Below are positions 9,402-18,289 of a stretch of DNA of 34,134 bases, piece after piece. The notes under the pieces are model-generated. The model saw nothing but the letters and a program-made list of their open reading frames with translations. It had not been told where the DNA came from and did not search any database. The position numbers and the translations under genes were made by a program. The DNA is taken from assembly GCA_017409765.1 (NCBI GenBank), contig JAFQSA010000035.1:1-34134 (forward strand), given 5' to 3'. Each line of letters begins with the position of its first letter. Within the stretch, counting starts at the first letter, position 1. Source of the DNA: Clostridia bacterium (GTDB taxonomy: Bacteria; Bacillota; Clostridia; Christensenellales; CAG-314).

Positions 9402-10579
9402 TGAAACTTTCTAACAAAAACATCGTAATTGGTATCACAGGCGGAATTGCCGTGTACAAGGTGTGTCAAGTGGTGCGCTCTTTCAAAAAGTTGGGCGCAA
9501 ACGTGGATGTCATCATGACGGAACACGCAACGGAGTTTGTATCCCCACTTACCTTTGAAACACTTTCCAACCGCCCTGTGGTAACAGATATGTTCCGCCG
9601 TGCCGACCATTGGGAAGTGGAGCACATTTCCCTTGCAAAAAAGGCGGATTTGTTCTTGGTGTGCCCAGCAACAGCCAACATTGTTGGCAAGTACGCTTTG
9701 GGCATTGCCGACGACATGCTCTCCACAACGCTGATGGCAACAAAAGCGCCTGTGGTAATTTGTCCTGCAATGAACACCAACATGTACAAGAGCGACTCTT
9801 TCAACGCCAACTTGCAAACTTTGCGTGATCGTGGTGTTCACGTGGTAAACGCTGGTAGCGGATTTTTGGCTTGTGGCGACACAGGCGACGGTCGTATGGC
9901 CGAGCCGGAGGAAATTGTTGCCTACTGCGAAAAACTGCTTTGCCCACTTTACGACCTCGAAGGCAAAAAGGTGCTTGTAACTTGTGGCGCAACAATGGAA
10001 AAGTTGGATGACGCACGCTACATCACAAACTTCTCTAGTGGCAAAATGGGTTCGGCAATCGTGCACGAGGCACTCAATCGTGGCGCGGAAGTAACGGTAA
10101 TTTTGGGCAAACACAGCGTGGCAATTGATAGTCGCGCCAACGTTGTTGATGTAGTAACCACACAAGATATGTACGACCAAACAATTTCCCGCGTGGAAGA
10201 CCACGACATCATCATCATGGCTGGTGCGCCCTGCGACTACCGTCCGGAAGTATTTTCCGAAAGCAAAATCAAAACGGAAAATTTGACTATCAAGTTTGTC
10301 AAAAACCCCGATATTGCCCAAAAGGTGGGGCAAATCAAGGGGGACAAGTTCTTGTGCGTATTTTCCGCCGAAACGGACAACGGCCTAGCCAACGCAACGG
10401 CAAAACTCATCAAGAAAAACGCAAATTTGTGCGTTCTTAACGACGTAAAAAACAACGACGTCTTTGGAAGTGACACCAACGTTGTAACATTGGTTACGGC
10501 GGACGGTCACACCGACTACCCAAAACTTTCCAAGACGGAAGTTGCTAACATAATTCTTAACAAGGCAATAGGTAAATGA
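9401..10579 (+). CDS. coaBC: Bifunctional phosphopantothenoylcysteine decarboxylase / synthetase CoaBC
   Basis: A 392-residue fusion carrying out two CoA steps: joining cysteine to 4'-phosphopantothenate and decarboxylating the product. The N-terminal CoaC flavoprotein part has GITGGIAVYK, the PxMNxxM motif as PAMNTNMY, and the substrate-recognition clamp SGFLACGDTGDGRM. The C-terminal CoaB part (from about residue 185) has VLVTCGATMEKLDDARYI then NFSSGKMG, the nucleotide-binding dimer motif, slightly varied from the usual TAGxTxExID. It overlaps rpoZ by one base and priA by four (ATGA). coaX and coaE for neighbouring CoA steps are in the same window. Confidence 0.95.
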   Translation: MKLSNKNIVIGITGGIAVYKVCQVVRSFKKLGANVDVIMTEHATEFVSPLTFETLSNRPVVTDMFRRADHWEVEHISLAKKADLFLVCPATANIVGKYALGIADDMLSTTLMATKAPVVICPAMNTNMYKSDSFNANLQTLRDRGVHVVNAGSGFLACGDTGDGRMAEPEEIVAYCEKLLCPLYDLEGKKVLVTCGATMEKLDDARYITNFSSGKMGSAIVHEALNRGAEVTVILGKHSVAIDSRANVVDVVTTQDMYDQTISRVEDHDIIIMAGAPCDYRPEVFSESKIKTENLTIKFVKNPDIAQKVGQIKGDKFLCVFSAETDNGLANATAKLIKKNANLCVLNDVKNNDVFGSDTNVVTLVTADGHTDYPKLSKTEVANIILNKAIGK

Positions 10580-12771
10580 TTTATTCTGTAATTGTAGATA
10601 TTTCCGCAAGTGAAGTTGATAGAATTTTCGACTACGAAGGTCAAGGCTACACCGTTGGTTCTAGGGTGCTAGTCAATTTTGCCAACAGACAAACGGAAGG
10701 CTACATTGTGGAAGAAAAACTAACAACCGATTGTCCACCGGAAAAACTAAAATCCATCCTTCGTCCATTAGACGATTACCCTGTCATTTCCCAAGAACTT
10801 TTGCAACTGGGCGCTTTTATGCGCAAGGAGTACCACCTAAAGTGGGTGGACGTTTTGCGACTGTTCATTCCTGCGGAAATGCGTGGCAATCGCGTAAAGG
10901 AACTTGTCAAAAAACAAGCCGTTTTAACAACGGAAAACTTGGACGAAATTCTTTCGTCACTAAAACCCAATGCCACAAAGCAAAGGGATTTGGTGACTTT
11001 TTTGCACGCAAATGGTGCAACACTTTGCGAAAAACTCAACAACCAATTTGGTAACAGCGCTTTGAAGGCTCTTGTGGAAAAGGGCTTTGTGGAAGTACAC
11101 CAAATCACAGTAAAGCGCACCCCCTACAAAGGCCTTGCGCAAGCAGACCAACCCAAGCACGACTTGGTGCCAGCCCAACAAAATGCCATCGATACAATTC
11201 TTGGTAACCGCCAAGGCAAGTTCTTGCTTCACGGCGTAACAGGTAGTGGCAAGACGGAAGTGTACCTTACCATCATCGAAAAGTTGGTGGCAGAGGGCAA
11301 GTCCTGTATCATGCTCGTGCCGGAAATTTCTTTGACACCCAACATGCTCCGTCAACTTCGCAACCGCTTTGGCGACAACGTTGCTCTTTTGCACAGCGGA
11401 CTTTCCGTTGGGGAACGTTTTGACGAGTGGCTACGACTCAAAAATGGCGAGGCACAAATTGCCATTGGCGCTCGTAGCGCAGTTTTTGCACCTTTGGATA
11501 ACATTGGCGCAATCATCATCGACGAGGAGCACGACGGAAGTTACATCTCCGACTTCAACCCTCGCTACAACACAATCGAAGTTGCCACCGAGCGCGCAAA
11601 GCAAAATGGCGCATTGCTCGTTTTGGGTAGTGCAACACCAAGTCTTGCAAGTTTCTACCAAGCAAAACGTGGTAACTTGCAACTTATTTCCATGCCCGAG
11701 CGTATCAACAAGCACCCCCTCCCTACGGTGGAAATTGTGGATATGGCAATGGAAAGACGCATGGGCAACAAGGATATCTTTTCCAACACCCTAAAGGACC
11801 GCTTGACGGAAACATTGCAAAAGGGCAACCAAGCAATGTTGTTTTTGAACAGACGTGGCTACTCCTCCTTTATGATGTGCACCAAGTGTGGCTACGTTGC
11901 CAAGTGCACCGATTGTGACGTAAGTTTGACGGTGCATCGCGAAGACAACATGCTCAAATGTCACTACTGTGGCAAGCGCTACTACATTTTGGACACCTGC
12001 CCCCAATGCAAACAAAAAAGTTTCCGCATGGGCAAAATTGGCACTCAACAAATTGTCGAGCAACTAAACAAACTTTTCCCCGATGTAAAAGTGTTGCGTA
12101 TGGATGCCGATACTACCCAAAGCAAGGAAAGTCACGGCAAAATTTTGGAGGCATTTGGCAAGGGCGAGGCGCAAATTCTCGTTGGCACCCAAATGATTGC
12201 CAAAGGTCACGACTTCCCCAAGGTAACGCTTGTTGGCGTGCTGGATGGCGACCAAAGCTTGTACCACGACGACTACCTCGCATGCGAAAGAACCTTTCAA
12301 CTTATCACCCAAGTGGCAGGCCGAAGTGGCAGAGACAAGGAAAAGGGCACGGTGGTGTTGCAAACCTACACGCCCACTCACTACTGCTTGCAATTTTCCG
12401 CCAAGCAGGACTACTTGGGCTTTTACAAACACGAAATCAACCTGCGCGAAGCATCCAGCTTCCCACCTTTCTCGGAAATTGTACGCATTTTGTACCAAGG
12501 CGAAAAGGAAAAGGACTGTATCGACCAACTTACAGCACAGTATGCACATCTTTGCAACTTGAAGGAACAGCATCCTACTGCATTTTTCTACATGGACAAA
12601 ATGAGAAGTCCCTTGAAGCGCGCAGAAAAGAAGTTCCGTTTCCAAATTCTAATCAAGTTAGACAAGTTGCAACTGGATGATATTCTTCCGCAAATTTACC
12701 AAATTTGCGACCAAAAAACTAAAAATTCCGTACATATTTTTGTGGAACGCAACCCACAAAATTTGTCATGA
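10576..12771 (+). CDS. priA: Primosomal helicase PriA
   Basis: A 731-residue superfamily 2 helicase that restarts stalled replication forks by loading the replicative helicase. The N-terminal 3'-DNA-binding domain is followed by a winged-helix segment, Walker A VTGSGKTEVY (Lys226), DEEH (316-319), and an eight-cysteine zinc-binding insertion starting at C435 (CTKCGYVAKCTDC, CHYC, CPQC). Motifs V and VI follow: GTQMIAKGHDFP and QVAGRSGR. Length is typical. The start overlaps coaBC by four bases. A GAGG site at its end serves def. It keeps the Firmicute order coaBC-priA-def-fmt. Confidence 0.96.
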   Translation: MIYSVIVDISASEVDRIFDYEGQGYTVGSRVLVNFANRQTEGYIVEEKLTTDCPPEKLKSILRPLDDYPVISQELLQLGAFMRKEYHLKWVDVLRLFIPAEMRGNRVKELVKKQAVLTTENLDEILSSLKPNATKQRDLVTFLHANGATLCEKLNNQFGNSALKALVEKGFVEVHQITVKRTPYKGLAQADQPKHDLVPAQQNAIDTILGNRQGKFLLHGVTGSGKTEVYLTIIEKLVAEGKSCIMLVPEISLTPNMLRQLRNRFGDNVALLHSGLSVGERFDEWLRLKNGEAQIAIGARSAVFAPLDNIGAIIIDEEHDGSYISDFNPRYNTIEVATERAKQNGALLVLGSATPSLASFYQAKRGNLQLISMPERINKHPLPTVEIVDMAMERRMGNKDIFSNTLKDRLTETLQKGNQAMLFLNRRGYSSFMMCTKCGYVAKCTDCDVSLTVHREDNMLKCHYCGKRYYILDTCPQCKQKSFRMGKIGTQQIVEQLNKLFPDVKVLRMDADTTQSKESHGKILEAFGKGEAQILVGTQMIAKGHDFPKVTLVGVLDGDQSLYHDDYLACERTFQLITQVAGRSGRDKEKGTVVLQTYTPTHYCLQFSAKQDYLGFYKHEINLREASSFPPFSEIVRILYQGEKEKDCIDQLTAQYAHLCNLKEQHPTAFFYMDKMRSPLKRAEKKFRFQILIKLDKLQLDDILPQIYQICDQKTKNSVHIFVERNPQNLS

Positions 12772-12779
12772 GGTAAACT

Positions 12780-13238
12780 ATGGCTCTACGTAACATTGTA
12801 AAAATGGGCGATCCTTTGCTCAAAAAGGTTTGTCGCCCAGTAGAAAAATTTGACGAAAAACTCCATCAACTGCTAGACGATATGTGGCAAACATTGCATC
12901 ATGCCGAAGGTTTGGGGCTTGCTGCTCCACAAGTTGGCATTTTGAAACGCGTTGCCATTGTCGAGTGGGAAGACCAAAAGTTCGAACTTGTCAACCCCAA
13001 ACTCGTCAAGTCAAGCGGTCGTTGTGTAGATAACGAAGGTTGCTTGTCGGTAGAGGGCTTCCGCGGTTTGGTTGCTCGTCCGGAAACTATCGACATCGAG
13101 TACTTCGACAGACACGGCAACAAGCAAACTTTGCACGCCGAAGGCTACTTTGGACGTGTTTTCTTGCACGAAATGGACCACTTGGATGGCATTTTGTTCT
13201 CCGACAAAATGATCAAAAAAATTGTAGACAGAGGCTAA
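12780..13238 (+). CDS. def: Peptide deformylase
   Basis: A 152-residue metalloenzyme that removes the formyl group from the N-terminal methionine of new proteins. The three motifs are intact: GLGLAAPQVG (residues 44-53), EGCLSV (86-91) with the metal-binding cysteine at 88, and HEMDH (130-134) with the two metal-binding histidines and catalytic glutamate. ATG 12780 follows GAGGT, which spans the priA stop. It ends one base before fmt, the enzyme that adds the formyl group, a standard pairing. Confidence 0.96.
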   Translation: MALRNIVKMGDPLLKKVCRPVEKFDEKLHQLLDDMWQTLHHAEGLGLAAPQVGILKRVAIVEWEDQKFELVNPKLVKSSGRCVDNEGCLSVEGFRGLVARPETIDIEYFDRHGNKQTLHAEGYFGRVFLHEMDHLDGILFSDKMIKKIVDRG

Positions 13239-13239
13239 A

Positions 13240-14166
13240 ATGAAAGTTATTTTTCTCGGCACACCAGATTTTGGCGTTCCCGCATTGGAACAAATTGTAC
13301 AAAAGCACCAAGTTCTTGCTTGTGTTTGTCAACCGGACAAGGTTGGCGCGCGTGGCAAAACGGAGTTTTGTGCTATCAAAAAGTTTGCTCTTGCGCACGA
13401 TATCCCCGTTTATCAATTTGAAAAAATCTCTCGTGACGGCGTAGAAACGCTCAAAAACCTTGCTCCAGATATCATGGTAACTGCAGCGTATGGCCAAATT
13501 TTGTCCCAAGAAATCATCGACATCGCTCCACACGGCATCATCAATATCCACGGCTCACTTTTGCCCGATTTGCGTGGTGCAGCACCCATCCAATATGCCG
13601 TTTTGCTTGGCTACAAAACAACCGGCGTAACCATTTTGCAAACTGTGCGCAAGGTGGATGCAGGCGACATGATTGTCAAAAAATCCCTCGACATTTTGCC
13701 ATACGAAACCAATGGCGAATTGTTCGAGCGTATTTCTAAACTTGGCGCGGAGGCCATCATCGAGGCACTTGACCTAATTGAAAGTGGCAATGCCGTTTTC
13801 ACTCCTCAGGATGAGAGTTTGGTAACATTTTCCGGCAAAATCACAGCGGAAATGGAACAAATTGATTGGACCAAGCCAAGTAACGATATCATCAACCTTG
13901 TTCGCGCGTTGAACCCAAGCCCTGTTGCTTGGACAACTTGGGGTGGCAAACGCCTCAAAATCCATGCCCTTCGTCCTTGCGACCAACAATTCGAAGGCGT
14001 TCCCGGCCAAGTGGTGCAATGCACCAAAAAGTGTGTAGCAGTAATGTGCGGCGACGGCAAGGCAGTAAACGTAATTCGCCTGCAAGCGGAAAACTCCAAA
14101 GCAATGGATATCAACGCATTTTTGTGTGGCAAAAAGTTTACCGTTGGCGAAATTTTGGGTGAGTGA
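13240..14166 (+). CDS. fmt: Methionyl-tRNA formyltransferase
   Basis: A 308-residue enzyme that formylates methionyl-initiator tRNA using 10-formyl-tetrahydrofolate. The catalytic domain has MKVIFLGTPDFGVPALE at the start and INIHGSLLPDLRGAAPIQ, with His104 as the active-site histidine, then VDAGDM. The C-terminal OB-fold-like domain follows (from about residue 205). The start is one base after the def stop and the stop overlaps rsmB by one base (TGATG). Many Clostridia have a zinc metallopeptidase gene between fmt and rsmB; here there is none. Confidence 0.96.
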   Translation: MKVIFLGTPDFGVPALEQIVQKHQVLACVCQPDKVGARGKTEFCAIKKFALAHDIPVYQFEKISRDGVETLKNLAPDIMVTAAYGQILSQEIIDIAPHGIINIHGSLLPDLRGAAPIQYAVLLGYKTTGVTILQTVRKVDAGDMIVKKSLDILPYETNGELFERISKLGAEAIIEALDLIESGNAVFTPQDESLVTFSGKITAEMEQIDWTKPSNDIINLVRALNPSPVAWTTWGGKRLKIHALRPCDQQFEGVPGQVVQCTKKCVAVMCGDGKAVNVIRLQAENSKAMDINAFLCGKKFTVGEILGE

Positions 14167-15434
14167 TGAACAACGCATTTCTAAAAAGTTTTACCACCTT
14201 GCAACAGGTGTACAACGAGCGCGCATTTAGTTCCATCGCACTCAACAAAACATTGCATTTTTGCAAAGCGCAGGACAAAGCACTTATCACCAAAATTGTC
14301 TACGGCGTTTTGGATAACGACATCAAGCTTGACTACGTCATCTCCAAGTACGTCAAAAAAATGCCCAAGGGTGATACCCTTATTTTCCTCAAAATGGGCA
14401 CCTATTGCCTTATGGAACTTTCTATTCCGTTTTATGCTGTTGTTAACGACATTGCCGAACTTGCCAAAGTCACCGAAGACAAGCGTCTTGTCGGTTTTGT
14501 CAATGCCACTTTGAAAAGTATCGCCAAAACTATCAAGAGTTTCGACAACTACCCAACGGACGAGTTGGAAAAGGTTTCCGTCAAGTATTCCTCCCCACTT
14601 TGGGCGCTTAAAAAACTTGTCAAGGACTACGGCAAGGATACAGCAATTCAAATTGTTTCAACCGTGGCGGAAAACCGCACAACAGCACGCTTTGCAAATG
14701 GGCTCGACGCAGAGCAAATACAAAAACTGTACAATTTGCAAGTGGAGCCCACTCCATTTGCCGATGCATTTTATATCGATGGCAAACTGCCAACGTTGGA
14801 CTCCAACTTTACAGTACAAAGTTTGTCCAGTATGGCAATTGCCCACATTTGCGCAAATGGTGCAAATGGCAACTTTTTAGACTGTTGCTCCGCCCCTGGT
14901 GGCAAAGCGGTGTATGTCAAGCAACTACGAGCTGACATTGCCGTTACCGCTTGTGACGTCCACGAGCACCGCGTACAACTCATCAATGCCTACGCAAGCC
15001 GTATGGGTGTACAAATTCAAACGCACACGCAGGACATGACTCAGTACCACGAGCCATTCGACTCCGCCTTCGACACCGTCCTTTGCGACGTGCCTTGTAG
15101 CGGATTTGGCGTACTCAATAACCGCCCAGATATCAAACTTTTCCGCGAAAGTTTGGATATCTCCAATTTGATGAAACTGCAACAACAAATTTTGCAAAAC
15201 TGCTCCAAGTACGTAAAGGTGGGCGGACGACTTGTCTACTCAACCTGCACAATCTTCCAGCACGAAAATTGGCAAAACATTAACAAATTTCTCAAAAACA
15301 ATCCCAATTTCACCCTTGGCACAATTGTGTTGCCACAATTCCCAAGTGTTGATGGAAATTCTACATATCAATTTTTACCCCACAAGGATGGCACTCAGGG
15401 CTTCTATGTGGCGGTGCTAACTCGCAAGGAATAA
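14166..15434 (+). CDS. rsmB: 16S rRNA (cytosine-967-C5)-methyltransferase
   Basis: A 422-residue SAM-dependent rRNA methyltransferase. The N-terminal 140 residues are a NusB-like RNA-binding domain. The Rossmann methyltransferase follows, with the SAM motif FLDCCSAPGGKAVYV and two family cysteines: PCSG (Cys311) and STCT (Cys361, the expected catalytic nucleophile). The frame opens at GTG 14163, but ATG 14166 overlaps the fmt stop by one base and is preferred. rlmN begins three bases after the stop. The SAM motif has CCSAPGG, close to the usual ACAAPGG. Confidence 0.93.
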   Translation: MNNAFLKSFTTLQQVYNERAFSSIALNKTLHFCKAQDKALITKIVYGVLDNDIKLDYVISKYVKKMPKGDTLIFLKMGTYCLMELSIPFYAVVNDIAELAKVTEDKRLVGFVNATLKSIAKTIKSFDNYPTDELEKVSVKYSSPLWALKKLVKDYGKDTAIQIVSTVAENRTTARFANGLDAEQIQKLYNLQVEPTPFADAFYIDGKLPTLDSNFTVQSLSSMAIAHICANGANGNFLDCCSAPGGKAVYVKQLRADIAVTACDVHEHRVQLINAYASRMGVQIQTHTQDMTQYHEPFDSAFDTVLCDVPCSGFGVLNNRPDIKLFRESLDISNLMKLQQQILQNCSKYVKVGGRLVYSTCTIFQHENWQNINKFLKNNPNFTLGTIVLPQFPSVDGNSTYQFLPHKDGTQGFYVAVLTRKE

Positions 15435-15437
15435 CAA

Positions 15438-16478
15438 ATGATACTTTTGCAAGACTACAACCTCAACGAACTTACGGACTTTCTCACGGCTAACTACAAC
15501 GTTAAGCCCTTTGTTGCCAAGCAAATTTTTGGCTGGCTCAACAAGTCTGTGGATTTCGATGGTATGACAAACGTATCAAAACAACTTCGCGAACAACTCA
15601 AGCAAGATTGTGTTGCTGTGTCCGCCAAGATTGTGCGCACTTTGACTTCGCAAATTGACGGCACCCAAAAGTTCTTGTTCGAACTGTACGACGGCAATGT
15701 TATCGAAGGTGTTTTGATGAAGTACAAGTACGGCAACACCTTGTGTGTGTCTAGCCAAGTTGGCTGTCGCATGGGTTGCAAGTTTTGCGCAAGTACCCTT
15801 GGTGGCTTGGTGCGAAATTTGTCGGCAGGGGAAATCCTCGGCCAAGTGCTTTCCGTCAATGCCCTTGGCGATGGCCAAAACCGCTACGTTACCAACATCG
15901 TTTTGATGGGTAGTGGCGAGCCATTGGACAACTTCGACAACGTTATCAAGTTTTTGCACCTTGTAACAAGCGAGCAAGGTATCAACATCTCTTCTCGCAA
16001 CATCTCCCTTTCCACCTGTGGAGTAGTGCCAAAAATGAGGGAACTTGCCGAGATGGATTTCTCGCTGAACCTCACTTTGAGTTTGCACAACGCATTTGAC
16101 GACCAACGCAAGCAAATCATGCCCATCACCAATGCCTACTCGGTGGAGGAGGCGGTTGATGCTTGCAAGTACTATTTCCAAAAGACCGGTCGCCGTGTCA
16201 TCGTGGAGTACACTTTGATTGACGGCCAAAACGACAGTTACTCTCACGCATTGAAACTTGCATCCTTGCTCCGTGGAGTATCGGTGCACGTCAATATTAT
16301 CGCACTTAACCCCGTCAAGGAAACTGGACTCAAAGGCACAAGCGAAAATACTCTCAAAAAGTTTTTGCAGTACCTAACCAAACTTGGCATCTCGGCAACT
16401 CGCCGTAGAACAATGGGGCAGGATATCGAAGGCGCTTGCGGACAACTTCGCAGACGCTACCTGGAGGAACAACAATGA
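15438..16478 (+). CDS. rlmN: Dual-specificity 23S rRNA / tRNA adenine-C2 methyltransferase RlmN
   Basis: A 346-residue radical-SAM enzyme that methylates C2 of A2503 in 23S rRNA and, in some bacteria, of A37 in certain tRNAs. The iron-sulfur cluster motif is CRMGCKFC (Cys110, 114, 117). GSGEPLDN and ISLSTCGVVP follow. The C-terminal resolving cysteine is Cys334 in GACGQL, preceded by RRRTMGQDI. An AAGGA site sits at the end of rsmB. Its stop overlaps the start of rsgA by four bases (ATGA). In other Firmicutes prpC and prkC usually separate rlmN from rsgA; this tight junction shows they are absent. Confidence 0.96.
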   Translation: MILLQDYNLNELTDFLTANYNVKPFVAKQIFGWLNKSVDFDGMTNVSKQLREQLKQDCVAVSAKIVRTLTSQIDGTQKFLFELYDGNVIEGVLMKYKYGNTLCVSSQVGCRMGCKFCASTLGGLVRNLSAGEILGQVLSVNALGDGQNRYVTNIVLMGSGEPLDNFDNVIKFLHLVTSEQGINISSRNISLSTCGVVPKMRELAEMDFSLNLTLSLHNAFDDQRKQIMPITNAYSVEEAVDACKYYFQKTGRRVIVEYTLIDGQNDSYSHALKLASLLRGVSVHVNIIALNPVKETGLKGTSENTLKKFLQYLTKLGISATRRRTMGQDIEGACGQLRRRYLEEQQ

Positions 16479-17347
16479 AAAACATCCTTTCAGGCATTGT
16501 TGTCAAAGCCGTTGGCGGTGTGTTCACCGTGATGGCCGATGGCAAAAAATACACCTGCTTTTCTCCAAAAAAATTCCGCTACCAAGATGGCGACGTGCTT
16601 GTTGGCGACACAGTAAAGTTCGAAGATCTCCACAAAGGCAAAGGTGTCGTAACGGAAATTTTGCCTCGCAAAAACCGTCTGCACAGGCCGGAGATTGCCA
16701 ACGTGGACGTTTGCTTTTTGGTGTTGGCAAGCGAGCCAAGTCCCGATTTGTACCTTGCCGACAAGGTACTTATCAACTGCTTCCAAGAGCACATCGAGCC
16801 CATCGTTTTGGTAAACAAGTGTGACCTACAAAACAACGCATTTGATCTCGTTTACGAAAACTACTCCAAGATTGCCAAAGTCATTGCCGTGTCCGCTATG
16901 GACGACTCGGTACAAAAACTCAAGGAGTTTATCGATGGAAAAGTAGTGTGCTTTGCCGGTCAATCAGCTGTTGGCAAAACGTCTATCTTGAATGCATTAC
17001 TCCCCGAATTGAAAGGTCAAGTTGGTGGCCTCTCCGCAAAAACAGGCCGTGGCACTCACACAACTCGCCACTCTAGTTTGCACAAAGTTTATGGTGGCTT
17101 TGTGGTAGATACCTGCGGTTTTTCCCTTTGCGACCTAAATGGAATTCGCTCCGACGAACTACGACTTTACCTAGACGATTTTGTCAACATCGCCCACGAT
17201 TGCAAGTTCACTTCTTGCACTCACACGGTAGAGCCGGACTGCGCAGTCAAAAGGGCGGTGGAAAGTGGTGGCTTGTGCAAAGGACGCTACGACCGCTATG
17301 TCGAAGAGTACAACGCCCTAAAAGAGGCGGAAAAACGCCAATATTAG
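16475..17347 (+). CDS. rsgA: Ribosome small-subunit GTPase RsgA
   Basis: A 290-residue circularly permuted GTPase that acts late in 30S subunit assembly. After an N-terminal OB fold the motifs appear in permuted order: G4 VNKCDL, then G1 AGQSAVGKTS (Lys168), then G3 DTCGF, where the common form is DTPGF. The C-terminal zinc knuckle has Cys243, Cys248, His250 and Cys256, with TVEPDCAV as expected. The frame opens at 16436, but ATG 16475 has GGAGG seven bases upstream inside rlmN and gives the normal start. It is followed 80 bases later by rpe. Confidence 0.95.
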   Translation: MKNILSGIVVKAVGGVFTVMADGKKYTCFSPKKFRYQDGDVLVGDTVKFEDLHKGKGVVTEILPRKNRLHRPEIANVDVCFLVLASEPSPDLYLADKVLINCFQEHIEPIVLVNKCDLQNNAFDLVYENYSKIAKVIAVSAMDDSVQKLKEFIDGKVVCFAGQSAVGKTSILNALLPELKGQVGGLSAKTGRGTHTTRHSSLHKVYGGFVVDTCGFSLCDLNGIRSDELRLYLDDFVNIAHDCKFTSCTHTVEPDCAVKRAVESGGLCKGRYDRYVEEYNALKEAEKRQY

Positions 17348-17427
17348 CCCCAAAACAGCCATTTTACGCATTTGCGTACAAAAACTACGATAGTGGTGGT
17401 GCAGGTTTTAGCCACCAAAAGGACGTT

Positions 17428-18069
17428 ATGAAAAAAGTTTTTATCAGCCCATCAATACTAACTGCCGACTTTGCCCGCCTGGAGCAAGAGTGCAAATCAT
17501 TGCAAAAAAGTGGCGCCGATTGGATCCATTGCGACGTGATGGACGGCATGTTTGTGCCCAATCTTACCTTTGGTATGCCAGTGGTTGCAAACATCCGCAA
17601 GTGCGTAATTTTGCCCCTAGACGTACACCTTATGATTGTTGAGCCCAAGCGCTACGTCGAGCAATTTGCAAGAGCCGGCGCCGACATTATCACCTTCCAC
17701 GTGGAGGCAACGGACGATGTTGTGGGCACAATAGAGCAAATCAAGAAGTGTGGCAAAAAAGTTGGCCTATCTTTGCGCCCAAATACCCCAATCGAGGCAC
17801 TTTTACCCTACAAAGGCATGTTCGATTTGCTCCTTGTGATGTCTGTTGAGCCAGGTTTTGGTGGTCAATCCTTCATTGAGGCAAGTTTAGACAAGATTTC
17901 CAAGGCTCGAGAGCTGTTTCCAGACATTTTGATCGAAGTTGATGGTGGAGTGAACCTCTCCAACTGCGCAAAAGTTGTGCAAGCAGGCGCAGACGTAATT
18001 GTGGCAGGTAGCGCCGTGTTCAATTCGGAAAATCGCAAAGACGCCATCCAACAACTAAAAATGGGCTAA
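17428..18069 (+). CDS. rpe: Ribulose-phosphate 3-epimerase
   Basis: A 213-residue TIM-barrel enzyme interconverting ribulose 5-phosphate and xylulose 5-phosphate in the pentose phosphate pathway. Signatures: SPSILTADFARLEQE at the start, WIHCDVMDGMFVPNLTFG with metal/catalytic residues His34 and Asp36, DVHLMI, MSVEPGFGGQSFI, and EVDGGV with the phosphate-binding AGSAVF near the end. ATG 17428 has AAAGGA six bases upstream; the longer open frame from 17128 lies inside rsgA in another phase and is rejected. In many Firmicutes thiamine pyrophosphokinase (thiN) follows rpe; here the run ends. Confidence 0.95.
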   Translation: MKKVFISPSILTADFARLEQECKSLQKSGADWIHCDVMDGMFVPNLTFGMPVVANIRKCVILPLDVHLMIVEPKRYVEQFARAGADIITFHVEATDDVVGTIEQIKKCGKKVGLSLRPNTPIEALLPYKGMFDLLLVMSVEPGFGGQSFIEASLDKISKARELFPDILIEVDGGVNLSNCAKVVQAGADVIVAGSAVFNSENRKDAIQQLKMG

Positions 18070-18104
18070 CGGCATTTGCTGTTTGTCGAAAATAGTGCAA
18101 AATC

Positions 18105-18182
18105 ATACTATTATTTCACACATAGTATATCAAAAATGGCCATTTTCGCCAAAAATCGGCACTTTTCGTGGCAAAAATTGCC
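18105..18182. other. Cluster of palindromes between rpe and engB
   Basis: ATACTAT (18105-18111) pairs with ATAGTAT (18122-18128). A perfect 14-base palindrome, AAAATGGCCATTTT, spans 18133-18146. It runs into alternating GCC/GGC triplets separated by A-rich stretches (to about 18182). No T-run terminator and no reading frame is seen. Possible weak -10 boxes (TATAAC at 18235 and 18246) lie nearer engB, without a good -35. Function is unknown. Confidence 0.4.
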
Positions 18183-18289
18183 CGTTGTCGCACTATTTTC
18201 CAAATGAATTTTTACTCCATTTTTAGAGCAAAAATATAACATATTTATAACATATTGCAAAAATCGCATCTACAACAAAGGTGAACAAA

